A stretch of DNA of 64,000 nt from Chitinispirillaceae bacterium (GTDB taxonomy: Bacteria; Fibrobacterota; Chitinivibrionia; Chitinivibrionales; Chitinispirillaceae), in the NCBI GenBank assembly GCA_016929595.1, contig JAFGIN010000143.1, forward strand, positions 42,497 through 106,496, written 5' to 3'. The translations under genes were made by a program, and so were the position numbers. Under the pieces are notes generated by a model. The model had not been told where the DNA came from. It did not search any database and saw only the letters and a program-made list of their open reading frames with translations. Each line of letters opens with the position of its first letter. Positions within the stretch are counted from its first letter, which is position 1. Below are positions 44,383-54,555 of the stretch, one piece after another.

Positions 44383-45253
44383 GTACTAAGTGCACATTAT
44401 GCGGATGCATACTATGGATTAAGGGCTTCACATTAATCAGGAATTTAACAAATAAAACAATGCAGTATTAAATTACAGAAAAAAACAAAACGGTTAATAA
44501 GCATATCATAAAAACAATTCTATTTTTCATTTTCCCTTCGGAAATGTAATACAATTCTAAAAATAGGTCCGGTAAAAAAGGGTGTCAAGGGAGAGGTGGA
44601 TTATACGGTACATTTTAAATTGAAAATGGTTGCCACGCAGCTTCGTTCAATCCGGATAAATTTCGGGAGATGCTGCATTATATTCATTTGCGTTATGTCA
44701 TCTGAAGTCGAATATATTGTTACTTAAAGTTTTAAGGCGTTTCAGCTTTTTGCTTTTATAAAGATATTCGTGTTATTGCGTCTACAACTCTCCGCTAATC
44801 GCATAATTGCGACTCAACTTAGCACGGTTTCGTCTATACATTACACATTTTCATGCTTTGTTTTTATTTGAGATACCAATTTCATCTGTTCTGGCATGCA
44901 TCTATTTTCCGATGATTATAGCAACATACATCGAATTTATTTGCAACATTTTCATGCTTAATGTCAATATCATTGCAGTATCTGTTTTTCCTATGGGAGA
45001 TGGAATGGGTTCATTTTCGTCACCGTGTAAAAAAAGTTTCAATTTGTGATGTAGATCACAGACTTTTCCAAAAGTTGTTTCTATTTTTAACGATGTATAG
45101 TAGAAAACTGTGAACTTGTTTTTAAAACCGAATTAACAGGTTCATTAATTATTTTAAAAATTAACTAATTCCAATAAATAAGAATTTGAGTTATGTGCTA
45201 TAGTTACCCTGCACATCGAATCATCAACACTCATTTTACCAGGAGGATCGTAT
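44383..45253. other. 871-base intergenic region upstream of the FISUMP gene
   Basis: AT-rich DNA without a supportable gene; the 80-residue plus-strand frame at 44807-45049 lacks any family feature or ribosome site. It contains the CRP-like palindrome and promoter-like boxes at 45045-45101. GGAGG lies at 45241-45245 ahead of the FISUMP ATG. Confidence 0.4.
45045..45060. promoter_or_regulatory. Perfect CRP/FNR-family palindrome
   Basis: TGTGATGTAGATCACA is an exact TGTGA-N6-TCACA site. Downstream are TTGTTT (45075-45080) and TATAGT (45096-45101), a possible promoter with a 15-base spacer. With a start near 45108 the palindrome centre would be about -56. This suits activation of the FISUMP lipoprotein gene 146 bases further on. 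Confidence 0.5.
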
Positions 45254-48151
45254 ATGAAAAGGGGTATGTCAGGTTTATCTATTTTATTTTTTGTTGTGAA
45301 TGCAATATTACTATTTCGCTGCACTTTGCCCAATCCAGCAGACCCGGCAAAAACTTCACTGATCGCAGTATTCAAAAATGCTGAATCTAAGGTATTTGGA
45401 ACCTCTATCATCGACACAGTTGGAAAGCCACTAAGTGTCGGTGCAGCGATGTATCTTCCGGCAAATTTCGATTCGATCAAATTAGTAATCAGGGAGGGTG
45501 ATTCAGCGATTTATGATACTATGTTCAGGGCATTTAATGATGATTATTTTTACGATACAGCATGGTGTACAATAACATTTACTTCAGAAGGTTTAAAAAC
45601 GGTGACTTTGACACCATATTCTGATCCGCTTCTTCAGGTACTAACTACCAATATAGCAATTTATCAAAGACCAGTTTTTTCAACAGCTCATATAACTTTT
45701 TTGAAAAACAGTACATCTGCAACCGGTTCCATGCAGGTTCAGGCATGTACTTCGGGCGTAATGTATAAATTGTCGAAAAACGGTTTTGTTAACTCTGGAT
45801 ACTGCTTTTCGGGATGGGCTGTTTCCCCTGAGGATTCTGTTAAATATAAAGACGAAGATAAAATTACAATCGGTAATGAGGATCTGGTTTTATATGCGGT
45901 CTGGGAGGAGTATGAAAGTAATAATGCGTCTGTTATTGCTTATGTACCAACACGGCTGATAGCCGGAAAGCCAGATACACTGATGTTTATAGTGGATAAC
46001 TCGTCACGACAGGATAGACTCACTATTTCCATGACTGTGAAAACACCGCTTGATCCGGCTGTTTTCAGCATTGTTCCGTCCGGGCCCGATACTATCAGGG
46101 TTGCAATTGCTCAGACAGCCCAATCGGCTTCTGTAACTATCGGAATTATCACAACTAATGGCACCTGGAGCGATACAGTATGGTACCCAATAACACTTGC
46201 CAGTTCTGATACAGCACTCTGGACAACTGCATCAAAAGATCTCGACGCTATTGAGGGGACACTGGTCAATATAGATCTTCAGCAGTACCTTTCAGTTGCC
46301 GGTAGCGCAGGTGTTTCACTTTCTGCCGATATCGGCACTATCAGCGGTACCATCTGGAGTTACACACCAGAATGGGGGTGTGCTGTAACTATTCCGGCAG
46401 TTATTACTGCTAAAAAGGGAGATATGTCACACGTACTCACCATTAACCTGAACGTTACTGCCGGTGATACTGTAAAACCGACGCTTAATCTTGTTGATGC
46501 ATCACTTGACGGTAAAAAGGTAAGCTCATCACAAATAACCGTGAAGTGTAAAGCAACAGATGCGGGCGCGGGTGTAGATAGTGTTATTTTTTCATATGGA
46601 ACGAAGAGAATTCCGGGAATGATTCAGGGGGAAGATATTTACAGTGGTGTGATCATAGGACTGGTACATAACACACCAGCACAGATCACTGTTACCGCAA
46701 CCGACAAGTCCCGACAAAAAAACAGTGCAGCCATCACCTTTACTGTAAGTTATGATTCTACTGAAGGCAGACTGCCTGAAATTTCAGCACAACCACAGTC
46801 GCAGCAGGTTGAAGTGGGGCAGAGTGTTACTTTCAGTGTAACGGCAAGCGGGTTCGGTACTATCACGTATCAATGGCGCGAAAATGGGGGAAATCTTGAT
46901 GGAGCAACGGGTTCATCCCATACGGTTGGCTCTGTGGCAATGAGCATGAATAACAATTCCTATGATTGCGTTGTGAAGAATGAGGCGGGGGAGGTTATAA
47001 GCAATGCGGTGAAGTTGACGGTGACTGAGATACCCTCTTTCACAGTATCGTTTTATGTGCAGTACGGATCTCCAACACCAGCTACTCAGAATGTGAAGAG
47101 TGGAGAGTATGCTACACGACCAATTGACCCGGTGCGTAGCGGGTATACGTTAAAAGGTTGGTATATAAATGGGGATAGTCAAGAATTTCCTTTTAATACA
47201 ACACCAGTTACTGCCGATTTGAAACTTGTTTGTGATTGGACACCGATAGAGTATACGATTACTTATAATTTGGATGGTGGTAGCAATGGAAGTAATCCTG
47301 CAACATATAAGGTAACAGATACGGCTATTACCTTAAAGGAACCAGGAAAAAGTGGTAGTGTTTTTGATGGCTGGTATTCTGATGCCACTTTTTCTACAAA
47401 GGTGACCACTATACCTGCGGGATCAACAGGAAATAAAGTGTTCTGGGCAAAGTGGGTTAAGATTCCACTTGTCATTTTTAACGGGAATGGAGCTAAAAGC
47501 GGCCCGACACCAAGCTTGATTCCTGCAAATGAAATATCGTCTGAAAATGACTTGCCCACAGTTGATAAGCCAGGTTACCAATTTGTAAATTGGACATTGG
47601 GGGATGGATCGGTATTTGATCCGACGGGTGTGATTACCAGCGATATAACTGTAAAAGCCAACTGGATAATAAAAGACCCGGATGGCAATCAATATTCTGA
47701 AATCATAATCAACGGAAACATATGGATGGGAGAAGATTTCAGAGCATCTGTTATAGCAGATGGCACGGTTCTTGAAACCGCTAGTAACTTAACAGACTGG
47801 AATTGCATTAGTGCACCGGCTTATTATCCAGGAAATTCTGCACCATATTATAACAACACGGCTATAGCAAGTGGGAAAATTGCACCAACAGGATGGCGTG
47901 TACCGACGAGTAGTGAGATAATGGAAGCAATCGCTTTGTTAAGGGGCGATTGCAGTGGTCAGATAGTAATTAGTCCTTTGGGTGCTCAGTGGTTTGGTGA
48001 TGGCTCTGTATCATGTTATTGGACATCAACAAATGGAACGCATGGCGGGTTTTACTATGTTAATAAAAACTGCGATACTGGTGAAATAACATCACATGGA
48101 GGGGCCCAGGATAACTATGCCTGTAAATTGAGACTTATTCGTGCGTGGTAG
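45254..48151 (+). CDS. Large lipoprotein with InlB-type repeats, Ig domain and C-terminal FISUMP domain
   Basis: 965 residues. The signal peptide ends at Cys23 (LLFRC), a weak lipobox. It includes an InlB B-repeat-like segment near residues 150-215 (SGVMYKLSKNGFVNSGYCFSGWAV..LYAVW), beta-sandwich domains, an Ig-like domain (ISAQPQSQQVEVGQSVTFSVTASG...YQWRENGG), three more InlB-type repeats (e.g. GYTLKGWYINGD; VFDGWYSDATF) and a C-terminal FISUMP domain from about 815 (GNIWMGEDFRA...PTGWRVPTSSEI...CKLRLIRAW). FISUMP domains are characteristic of Fibrobacter surface proteins, so this is a strong lineage marker. GGAGG sits just before the ATG. It is probably surface-anchored and adhesive. Confidence 0.88.
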   Translation: MKRGMSGLSILFFVVNAILLFRCTLPNPADPAKTSLIAVFKNAESKVFGTSIIDTVGKPLSVGAAMYLPANFDSIKLVIREGDSAIYDTMFRAFNDDYFYDTAWCTITFTSEGLKTVTLTPYSDPLLQVLTTNIAIYQRPVFSTAHITFLKNSTSATGSMQVQACTSGVMYKLSKNGFVNSGYCFSGWAVSPEDSVKYKDEDKITIGNEDLVLYAVWEEYESNNASVIAYVPTRLIAGKPDTLMFIVDNSSRQDRLTISMTVKTPLDPAVFSIVPSGPDTIRVAIAQTAQSASVTIGIITTNGTWSDTVWYPITLASSDTALWTTASKDLDAIEGTLVNIDLQQYLSVAGSAGVSLSADIGTISGTIWSYTPEWGCAVTIPAVITAKKGDMSHVLTINLNVTAGDTVKPTLNLVDASLDGKKVSSSQITVKCKATDAGAGVDSVIFSYGTKRIPGMIQGEDIYSGVIIGLVHNTPAQITVTATDKSRQKNSAAITFTVSYDSTEGRLPEISAQPQSQQVEVGQSVTFSVTASGFGTITYQWRENGGNLDGATGSSHTVGSVAMSMNNNSYDCVVKNEAGEVISNAVKLTVTEIPSFTVSFYVQYGSPTPATQNVKSGEYATRPIDPVRSGYTLKGWYINGDSQEFPFNTTPVTADLKLVCDWTPIEYTITYNLDGGSNGSNPATYKVTDTAITLKEPGKSGSVFDGWYSDATFSTKVTTIPAGSTGNKVFWAKWVKIPLVIFNGNGAKSGPTPSLIPANEISSENDLPTVDKPGYQFVNWTLGDGSVFDPTGVITSDITVKANWIIKDPDGNQYSEIIINGNIWMGEDFRASVIADGTVLETASNLTDWNCISAPAYYPGNSAPYYNNTAIASGKIAPTGWRVPTSSEIMEAIALLRGDCSGQIVISPLGAQWFGDGSVSCYWTSTNGTHGGFYYVNKNCDTGEITSHGGAQDNYACKLRLIRAW

Positions 48152-48656
48152 TTGGAATGTCGCCGGAGCTGGTTAATACCAGCTTTTAAAATATTTAAGT
48201 GTTTTGTCTATTGTTTTTGGCCCTACTCCAGAAAGCCTTAGTAAAAGAAGGAACTTGTACTATAGTTCTTCCGGGCCTATTTCACTAACAATATCAAAAA
48301 TTGTTACATACAAGGTGTGAATCAGAATTTACAAAATCAAGGAACTCTGTTCGCACAGGTACTTCGATCTGGTGTATGGTATAATATTTTTCCATGTGCG
48401 ACAAGAAAATATCATGGTTCGCAAAAGTCTTAAACTCATAATCATAACTATGATCGTTGTGACAAATAAGAATAAGATGTCTTGATCATGAAGCGTCTTT
48501 GTGGTAAAAAACGTTAACTCTGGCATAAAATATCGCTTTCTGCAGGAGTTATCACTACGTGCCAACACTGGAAAGTGTCATAAAGAAAGCAAAATTTGCG
48601 AATTCACGGAAACGTTTTTTTACCATTTAATAAATCACCTGTTGATGCGGGAGAAT
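48152..48656. other. Intergenic region with a possible decayed minus-strand gene fragment
   Basis: On the minus strand, bases about 48294-48490 encode a protein-like stretch (HNDHSYDYEFKTFANHDIFLSHMEKYY...EFLDFVNSDSHLVC) closed by a TGA (48294-48296). It is preceded by a stop, with the upstream part continuing in another frame. This looks like a frameshifted remnant. I cannot name its family. No intact gene is supported here. Confidence 0.3.
48167..48187 (+). terminator. Short terminator-like hairpin after the FISUMP gene
   Basis: AGCTGGT-TAAT-ACCAGCT is a perfect 7-bp stem followed by TTT. A further nested palindrome (GGCCC...GGAAC...GTTC...GGGCC, about 48220-48279) follows. Probably terminates the FISUMP transcript. 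Confidence 0.5.
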
Positions 48657-48694
48657 ACATAAAACAGGACTTTCTTACAAACGAAAAGTCCTGT
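48657..48694 (-). terminator. Rho-independent terminator of the GH116-like gene
   Basis: A perfect 10-bp stem ACAGGACTTT (48664-48673) and AAAGTCCTGT (48685-48694). In minus orientation it is followed by TTTTATG. It lies 44 bases past the stop of the GH116-like gene. Confidence 0.75.
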
Positions 48695-48737
48695 AAGAGC
48701 AAACGCAATAGTTAAGCGGAGTGAGTCGTAGCTACTT

Positions 48738-51413
48738 TTACTGTCCGATCGAAACCATTTTTGTTTTTACTGTTCCATTCGGTGATGTCAATCTGAGCAC
48801 TGCGAATACCGAACCGACTTTTTTGCCTTCAATCGTTTTTCCATTCCAATTAACAGCATGGTATCCAGCGGAGACTTGCTGTTTCATAATGGTACCGATT
48901 TTCGCACCGTTAATACTCAACAGTTCCATTTTGACATTTCCCGCAACATTGGCAGAATAGAAAATCGGGGAACCGGCTCTAAGATGTGAGCTGTTTAGAG
49001 TAAGAGGAACAACTGTAGAGAAGCCTTTAATATCAGCAACTGAAACCGGTTTTTTGGATACCTGAATTTTTACTCCTGACGGGCCGATTTGTATAGGAGA
49101 AGGGAGAGTCACCCGAATATTCTTTTCAGGATCGGATCCTTCGGTTTTAATAGTTGGATTGGTAACACCGGATATCACAACGTATGGTTCATCGATACCG
49201 GTATTATTCTTTAGTATAATTTCTTTTATTGTAACTGGTTTATCGTATTTAACTGTAATAGTCTGTGCTACTCCTGAAGCTTCATCACCGTTTTCATCAT
49301 ATTCAAGTGTGCCAAGTGCTTTCGGATTAAGGAGTAGCGCGTTAGTTATTTTACCATTCATTTCTTTTGGAATTCGAGGTCTTATCCAGAGGCGGTTGTT
49401 GGCGTTATCGATCATGTAGCCACAGAACTGGAAATAGGAATGCCAGACGGTCGGAGCGGTCATATAGCTATCTTTGTGGGAATTTCCGTCACCTTCCTGT
49501 AATGACTGCCAGTAAACCATTTTAGGCACCTGTTTGTAATAATAGTCATAATCAAGTTTGTGGATATTAAGCCCATCGTCAGGTTTGTTGATTGCTATTT
49601 CTGCACCACCGTAGTGATCAACACAGTAAAAAATCCATTCGCCATTTGCACGTACTCCACCGCTTTTTTGTGTGGACCGCATCCTGTCCATTGTCTTTGT
49701 GATGAAATCAGCGTCCATTATCGGATCAAGGCAAAAATAGTTTGCCCAGGCATATCCTGCAACATGGGATTCCGGGAAACGACCACTACCAGAGGTGGAT
49801 GCCTTTAATCCAAAATCAGGTGAATTGCTATACTTTTGTTTGAATGCTGTTTTTGCAGCCGCGGCATGTCCGGTATACTCGGTTACCGTTGCGCTTTCCC
49901 CTAAAAATTTTGCCATTTCAGCAACCGCACTGAAGGTTGCGATTGTCAGGCTGCCATTATATTCGGGTGTCAGACTGCAATTGGTACCAGCACTCTGACA
50001 ACGGTCGTAGGTGCTATGGCTCTCAAGTGGAATTTTACTTGAACCGCATTGTGAAAGCAGACGTTGTGCAGATTTTTTAAGTGCGGGCCAGCTTTTTTGT
50101 AATGAATCTTTATCTCCTGTTGCCAGCATGAGTTCATAAGCTTTGAAAATGAACATACAGTTGAGGTCTGCCCACGAGTCGGTATTTGGAAACCAAAAAT
50201 AGTCAGCATGGGTGTCATCATTCCAGGCTTTAAGATTCCGGTTATTATTAGTATTACCAGCACTGAAACTCATCTTACCTTCATTAAAGTCATGATGAAT
50301 CTGTCCATTATTATTATTACCCTTTTTCTGTTGTCGTGCCCAATACTGAAGTTCATGCCACTGTACACTGGGCCAGTTAAAGGAATAAAAAACTGCAGCA
50401 TGTTGTCCCTGATCTATTGTTCCGATAATGCCATAGTTACCTTCCCAGAATGCTGTGCGACCATCTTTTGCACATACTGAGTTGTGAACAAGCGGATAGG
50501 TATTATTGAGCAGTCGGTCTTTATACCAGTCGGGAAAGTTTGATGCCATAAGCCGGCTGACAAAGGAGGTGATGCCATCTCGGACTGCATCAAATTTCGA
50601 TAATCCGAATGTTGCGGCTTCTTTCGAATTAGCATAAAAATTATGATAATAGTAGTCTTCAGAACCATAGTCGCGATACCAGGCCAGGACGAATTTAAAA
50701 TGAACCTTTCCTCCTGCAGGGATATTGCATTTAGCTGCAACAAGATTACCGTCTGCATCAGCAAGTTTGCCATCGGTAGAAAAGGTGCCTGCTGCACCTG
50801 CACTGAATGTCGCTGATGCTCCATCGCAATCGACTGCCAGGTAAGCATTGTCGGTTGAGCCGGTAAAACTGATTGCCTTATTTCCGGATTCAACCTTACC
50901 ACTGTTTGCTCCTCCAAGCAGTCCGCCATTAGCGAATTCCATAGCAACTGCAGCTTCTATCGCTTCAGTTCCACTGTTTTCTGCTGTAATATCGAAAAGC
51001 GCCAGTGGTGAAGTAGCGAGCTGGTAATTCTCCTTACCTTCACCAGGAAGGTAGGGACCAAAAGCATTCAAGGTAAATTTAATACCTTCAATAGTACCGA
51101 AATCTGCAATCTGCAAGGGACATTTTGCGTCTTCAGTAGCTGCTTTTAATTGAGTTTTGGCTGTTCCTTTTACGAAGAATGAAAAACCACTTGATGTGAT
51201 CTGTTTTTCATCGGAAGAGCCGCTTGTATTTTTAGCATGATCAGCAGCTGCTGGCGGCAATTTGCCGCTAACCCGGAACTTCTGGCCATCAAATTTGACA
51301 TACCCAGTCCCCATTCCACCTAACGGAGTTCCACCGGTTCCACTGAGGGCCCAGATGCTTTGACAAAAAAACGTAGTGATGATGCAAAAAGTCTGGATTA
51401 CTTTGCAATTCAT
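48738..51413 (-). CDS. Secreted GH116-like glycosidase with sorting/FlgD-like C-terminus
   Basis: 891 residues from ATG 51413, chosen for the strong GGGAGGA just upstream. A signal peptide (to about residue 22) leads into TPLGGMGTGYVKFDG, an N-terminal segment typical of GH116/DUF608 (GBA2-like beta-glucosidase or xylosidase). The (alpha/alpha)6 catalytic part has WEGNYGIIGTIDQGQHAAVF, NTDSWADLNCMFIFKAYELMLATGDKDSL, ESHSTYDRC and YNGSLTIATF...MAKFLG. The C-terminal 70 residues (VKMELLSINGAKIGTIMKQQVSAGYHAVNWNGKTIEGKKVGSVFAVLRL) are a FlgD/type IX-like sorting module. Likely an exported plant-glycan hydrolase; exact substrate unknown. Confidence 0.72.
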   Translation of the reverse strand: MNCKVIQTFCIITTFFCQSIWALSGTGGTPLGGMGTGYVKFDGQKFRVSGKLPPAAADHAKNTSGSSDEKQITSSGFSFFVKGTAKTQLKAATEDAKCPLQIADFGTIEGIKFTLNAFGPYLPGEGKENYQLATSPLALFDITAENSGTEAIEAAVAMEFANGGLLGGANSGKVESGNKAISFTGSTDNAYLAVDCDGASATFSAGAAGTFSTDGKLADADGNLVAAKCNIPAGGKVHFKFVLAWYRDYGSEDYYYHNFYANSKEAATFGLSKFDAVRDGITSFVSRLMASNFPDWYKDRLLNNTYPLVHNSVCAKDGRTAFWEGNYGIIGTIDQGQHAAVFYSFNWPSVQWHELQYWARQQKKGNNNNGQIHHDFNEGKMSFSAGNTNNNRNLKAWNDDTHADYFWFPNTDSWADLNCMFIFKAYELMLATGDKDSLQKSWPALKKSAQRLLSQCGSSKIPLESHSTYDRCQSAGTNCSLTPEYNGSLTIATFSAVAEMAKFLGESATVTEYTGHAAAAKTAFKQKYSNSPDFGLKASTSGSGRFPESHVAGYAWANYFCLDPIMDADFITKTMDRMRSTQKSGGVRANGEWIFYCVDHYGGAEIAINKPDDGLNIHKLDYDYYYKQVPKMVYWQSLQEGDGNSHKDSYMTAPTVWHSYFQFCGYMIDNANNRLWIRPRIPKEMNGKITNALLLNPKALGTLEYDENGDEASGVAQTITVKYDKPVTIKEIILKNNTGIDEPYVVISGVTNPTIKTEGSDPEKNIRVTLPSPIQIGPSGVKIQVSKKPVSVADIKGFSTVVPLTLNSSHLRAGSPIFYSANVAGNVKMELLSINGAKIGTIMKQQVSAGYHAVNWNGKTIEGKKVGSVFAVLRLTSPNGTVKTKMVSIGQ

Positions 51414-51425
51414 TGTTCCTCCCAA

Positions 51426-51762
51426 TATCTATAAACACCAGATTTAAAGAATTCGACATCCCCAATAACACATATAGTAATATAACGGCATTACCATATA
51501 AAAACAGCATTAATTATTAATGTAATCATACTGTTGATACAAAATTTAACAGCGCACCTGCATTTGCGAAAACTCGAAAACGATGACTTCTTCACTGTTT
51601 TTGCAATTATTTGAACGGTTTATACCAGAAAATGGAATGAAAAATATCCGGGTTGACTTCATTGTTCAATTACGGTATCATACTGATAGGTTCATTTTTT
51701 GCTGAAAACCAGGGGTAATCATTTGTGTTGTTACTAATTAGAGCATTTGGAGGGGGGTACAT
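51426..51762. other. Intergenic region between the divergent GH116-like and STAS genes
   Basis: 337 AT-rich bases with no ORF of merit. Both neighbouring genes start outwards from it, so it should hold two promoters. A GGAGGGGGG ribosome site directly precedes the STAS ATG. No operator-like palindrome stands out. Confidence 0.3.
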
Positions 51763-52116
51763 ATGGTATCATCAGAGAATAGTTCGACTCTTGAAGTTAC
51801 ATTGAAACAGAGTGATGACGTTCCACTGCTTGAACTGGCGGGGAGGATTGTTGATTCTGATGTAAAAAAATTTCAGAGGAAAATAGATCAGTTGTATAAG
51901 AAAGCTCATCCGCAGATTATTGTCGATGTGAGCAGTGCCAATTACATTGACAGTCATGGTCTGGGAACTATTGTGTATTATCATACACTGATGCAGAGAG
52001 AAAAAAGACGACTGATAATCCTTAATACCAATTTGGACAAGAATTCATATCTTAACAAATTGTTTGAACTGACAAACCTTGACAAGGTTTTGACAATAGT
52101 TTCGCGTCTGGCTTGA
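51763..52116 (+). CDS. STAS-domain anti-sigma factor antagonist
   Basis: 117 residues, with a single STAS domain that has Ser64 in the phosphorylation position (YIDSHGLGTIVYY), like SpoIIAA and RsbV. An extremely strong purine-rich ribosome site (GGAGGGGGG) precedes it. It is not next to a kinase or phosphatase and may be a second client of the phosphatase-kinase at 13585-14967. Alternatively it is a stand-alone adaptor. It is followed by a large hairpin and the convergent dapL gene. Confidence 0.88.
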   Translation: MVSSENSSTLEVTLKQSDDVPLLELAGRIVDSDVKKFQRKIDQLYKKAHPQIIVDVSSANYIDSHGLGTIVYYHTLMQREKRRLIILNTNLDKNSYLNKLFELTNLDKVLTIVSRLA

Positions 52117-52213
52117 TTTGCAAGCGAATTCTTATTACGGACCATCGGGGATTGGCAATGTTTCTGAATTGTATACTGATGGTAAACACATTCTGGCGAA
52201 ATCCACAGCATGT

Positions 52214-52267
52214 AAGTGTGGGTTCACAGATGTTTCGACGTCGCAACAACCTGCCAAACCCACACTT
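52214..52267. repeat. Perfect 11-bp inverted repeat after the STAS gene
   Basis: AAGTGTGGGTT (52214-52224) and AACCCACACTT (52257-52267) are exact complements with a 32-base loop that itself contains the palindrome CGACGTCG. No T-run follows, so it is not a standard terminator. It may be a protein-binding site or an RNA structure between the convergent STAS and dapL genes. Confidence 0.5.
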
Positions 52268-52364
52268 GCCGCTTTTGCGGTCCAGAATACCTGGATTTTG
52301 CAATATTTCTATAAAAAATTCATGAAAAAAGAAAAGATGTCTTTACAGCTTCGAATACCGGTTT

Positions 52365-53594
52365 TCAAACCTTTTTCAAAGCATCACAGATTCTTTTCAG
52401 GGCTATCTGCACGTTTTCGTACATGTTAAAGGCGCTGATACGAATGTATCCTTCACCACATGCACCGAATCCTGCTCCCGGTGTACAGACTACAGCCGCT
52501 TTGTTAAGCATGTTATCAAAGAATTTCCATGAATCCATGTTGCATTTAACCCAGATGTACGGTGAGTTGACTCCACCGGTACAGCTCAGTCCAAGGTCGG
52601 TCATCGTTGAACGGATAAGAGCTGCATTGCGCAGATAATAATCATTGAGTTTACGGATCTGTTCTGGTCCATCACCAATGTAAATTGCTTCTGCTGCACG
52701 CTGTACAGGATATGAAACGCCGTTGAATTTTGTGGTATGACGCCTGTTCCATAATGCCTGAAGCGAATGTTTGCTGCCGTCTTTATCATAAATCATACAG
52801 CTGCCGGGGACGACGGTGTATGCACATCGTGTACCGGTAAATCCTGCAGTTTTCGAGTAACTTCTGAATTCAACAGCAACTTCACGCGCTCCCTCAATTT
52901 CGTATATTGTGTGTGGAAGCGATTCGTCTCTGATAAATGCTTCATAGGCAGCATCGTAAAGTATGAGTGCTTTTTCTTTTCTGGCGTAATCGACCCACTC
53001 TTTCAGTTGAGCTTTCGTTGCAGTTGCACCAGTGGGGTTGTTGGGAAAACAGAGATAGATCAGATCGACTTTTTTGTCGGGAATATCAGGGACAAACCCG
53101 TTTTCTTCGGTGCCTTCAAGGTAAACCAGTCCATCATACCTGCCATTTGATGATTCACCGGTTCGACCTGCCATCACGTTGGTATCGACATAGACCGGGT
53201 AAACAGGATCGGGTACAGCGATAGTAATATCATTGGAGAAAAGTTCCTGGAAGTTGCCGGAATCACATTTTGCTCCATCACTGACAAATACTTCTGATGC
53301 CTGAATATCTGCATCGTATTTTTGAAAGTCAAATTTTGCGATCTTTTCACGGAGAAAATCATATCCCTGCTCCGGTCCATATCCTTTGAACGTTGATGCA
53401 TCAGCCATATCATCCACACCCTTATGAAATGCGTCCAGGCAGACTTTGGGAAGAGGAAGGGTTACATCACCAATTCCAAGACGGATCACATCTGCAGATG
53501 GATTTGCATCCTTGAACGCATTTACTTTTTTTGCAATTTCGGAGAAAAGGTAGGATGATTTCAGTTTCAGGTAATTTTCATTTAATTTGATCAT
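52365..53594 (-). CDS. dapL: LL-diaminopimelate aminotransferase
   Basis: PLP-dependent enzyme that converts tetrahydrodipicolinate directly to LL-diaminopimelate, feeding lysine and peptidoglycan synthesis. The 409-residue protein shows the DapL features: [21 protein letters not shown] at the start, [30 protein letters not shown] and [12 protein letters not shown], where the Lys binds PLP. Length is standard. The pathway is used by several phyla that lack the succinylase route. Stand-alone gene, convergent with the STAS gene. Confidence 0.95.
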   Translation of the reverse strand: MIKLNENYLKLKSSYLFSEIAKKVNAFKDANPSADVIRLGIGDVTLPLPKVCLDAFHKGVDDMADASTFKGYGPEQGYDFLREKIAKFDFQKYDADIQASEVFVSDGAKCDSGNFQELFSNDITIAVPDPVYPVYVDTNVMAGRTGESSNGRYDGLVYLEGTEENGFVPDIPDKKVDLIYLCFPNNPTGATATKAQLKEWVDYARKEKALILYDAAYEAFIRDESLPHTIYEIEGAREVAVEFRSYSKTAGFTGTRCAYTVVPGSCMIYDKDGSKHSLQALWNRRHTTKFNGVSYPVQRAAEAIYIGDGPEQIRKLNDYYLRNAALIRSTMTDLGLSCTGGVNSPYIWVKCNMDSWKFFDNMLNKAAVVCTPGAGFGACGEGYIRISAFNMYENVQIALKRICDALKKV

Positions 53595-53909
53595 GCTTGC
53601 CTCTCGATATGTACATTACTTGATATTAATCAGCTGTATCCAGAATTCAGTGGTCAGAATTCAGAATAAGAACTTCTATACTGAAAATGCTTTCTTAGAA
53701 TTTTCAATTCATTAGTATAGAGAATAGAGCATTTGCCGTAGTTTTCTTTGTATTCTTAATTCTGACTCCTGTGTAATTACATTTTTAAACAGATAGGTAT
53801 GATACTAGATAGAAAAGGTAGTGTCAAGTGTGGCGTTAAAAATTAAACCTGAAATTTCACCCGGACAGTATTATTTTGCATAAAACAGCTCATTTAACGG
53901 GGAGAATGC
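53595..53909. repeat. Intergenic region with GAATTCAG-type repeats
   Basis: CAGAATTCAG-TGGT-CAGAATTCAGAATA at 53641-53667 and ATTCTGACTCCTGTG at about 53759-53773 belong to the same degenerate GAATTCAG/ATTCTG class as 1603-1724. Otherwise no ORF or strong structure. The region carries the dapL promoter and, on the other side, the promoter of the outer-membrane gene. Confidence 0.5.
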
Positions 53910-54458
53910 ATGAAACGATCTTTATTTTTTTTAAGTGTGTGCATCATACTATCTCATAGTGGTGCTCAGGTTCTTAATTCGGGTAGTACGCTTCGACCGG
54001 GGAAATTTTCTCTCAGTCTGGCTCCGATTTTCTACATTGATCAGGGTAGTGATATTGGACTATATACCGTCGCGGGACTTGGCATTTCCAGACAGCTTGA
54101 TTTTTCGGTAAAGGCATGCTTCCATGATAAACCTGTTTATGTGGGTGGTGATATTGAATACATGATCATTGGTGGTTTTCCAACGGTTTCGATTGCTCTT
54201 GGAATGCATAAATATAATAAGCTTGGTATCGATGGAACATTTAATCTTACCTTTCCGATTCGACACGTAGCATCATTGTATGGTGGTCTTGATGTTGATG
54301 TGGAGTTCAGCGATCACAGCACGACTGTTCCATTATGGGGATTTATTGGATTGGAAGTGGTTGTCAGAAAGCATCTGGGCATTGTGGTAGAAATAGATCC
54401 TTCGATAAACGATCCGGCCTGGAATATGTTTTCATTGGGGCTGGCTGTCTATTTTTAG
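53910..54458 (+). CDS. Predicted outer-membrane beta-barrel protein
   Basis: 182 residues, with a signal peptide (to about residue 19, ending HSGA) and alternating aromatic/hydrophobic strands, finishing MFSLGLAVYF with a C-terminal Phe typical of outer-membrane barrel proteins. Probably an eight-stranded barrel of unknown role. A GGGGAG ribosome site precedes the ATG. It stands alone, divergent from dapL and followed by the large hairpin region at 54556-54636. Confidence 0.68.
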   Translation: MKRSLFFLSVCIILSHSGAQVLNSGSTLRPGKFSLSLAPIFYIDQGSDIGLYTVAGLGISRQLDFSVKACFHDKPVYVGGDIEYMIIGGFPTVSIALGMHKYNKLGIDGTFNLTFPIRHVASLYGGLDVDVEFSDHSTTVPLWGFIGLEVVVRKHLGIVVEIDPSINDPAWNMFSLGLAVYF

Positions 54459-54555
54459 ACACAAGTGTTTATCCTGATGTACACTTTTATTGTAAAACGA
54501 TACATATATTTGCAGCCTGCAGAGATATTTACATTTGCGGTAATCACAAAAAGCT

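Noticed and set aside
44807..45049. 80-residue plus-strand frame upstream of the FISUMP gene
   Set aside because: Low-complexity hydrophobic translation, no ribosome site and it runs into the CRP-like region; not supported as a gene.
52118..52429. 103-residue plus-strand frame with CKCG
   Set aside because: It overlaps a hairpin and the dapL 3' end on the other strand, and lacks a ribosome site.
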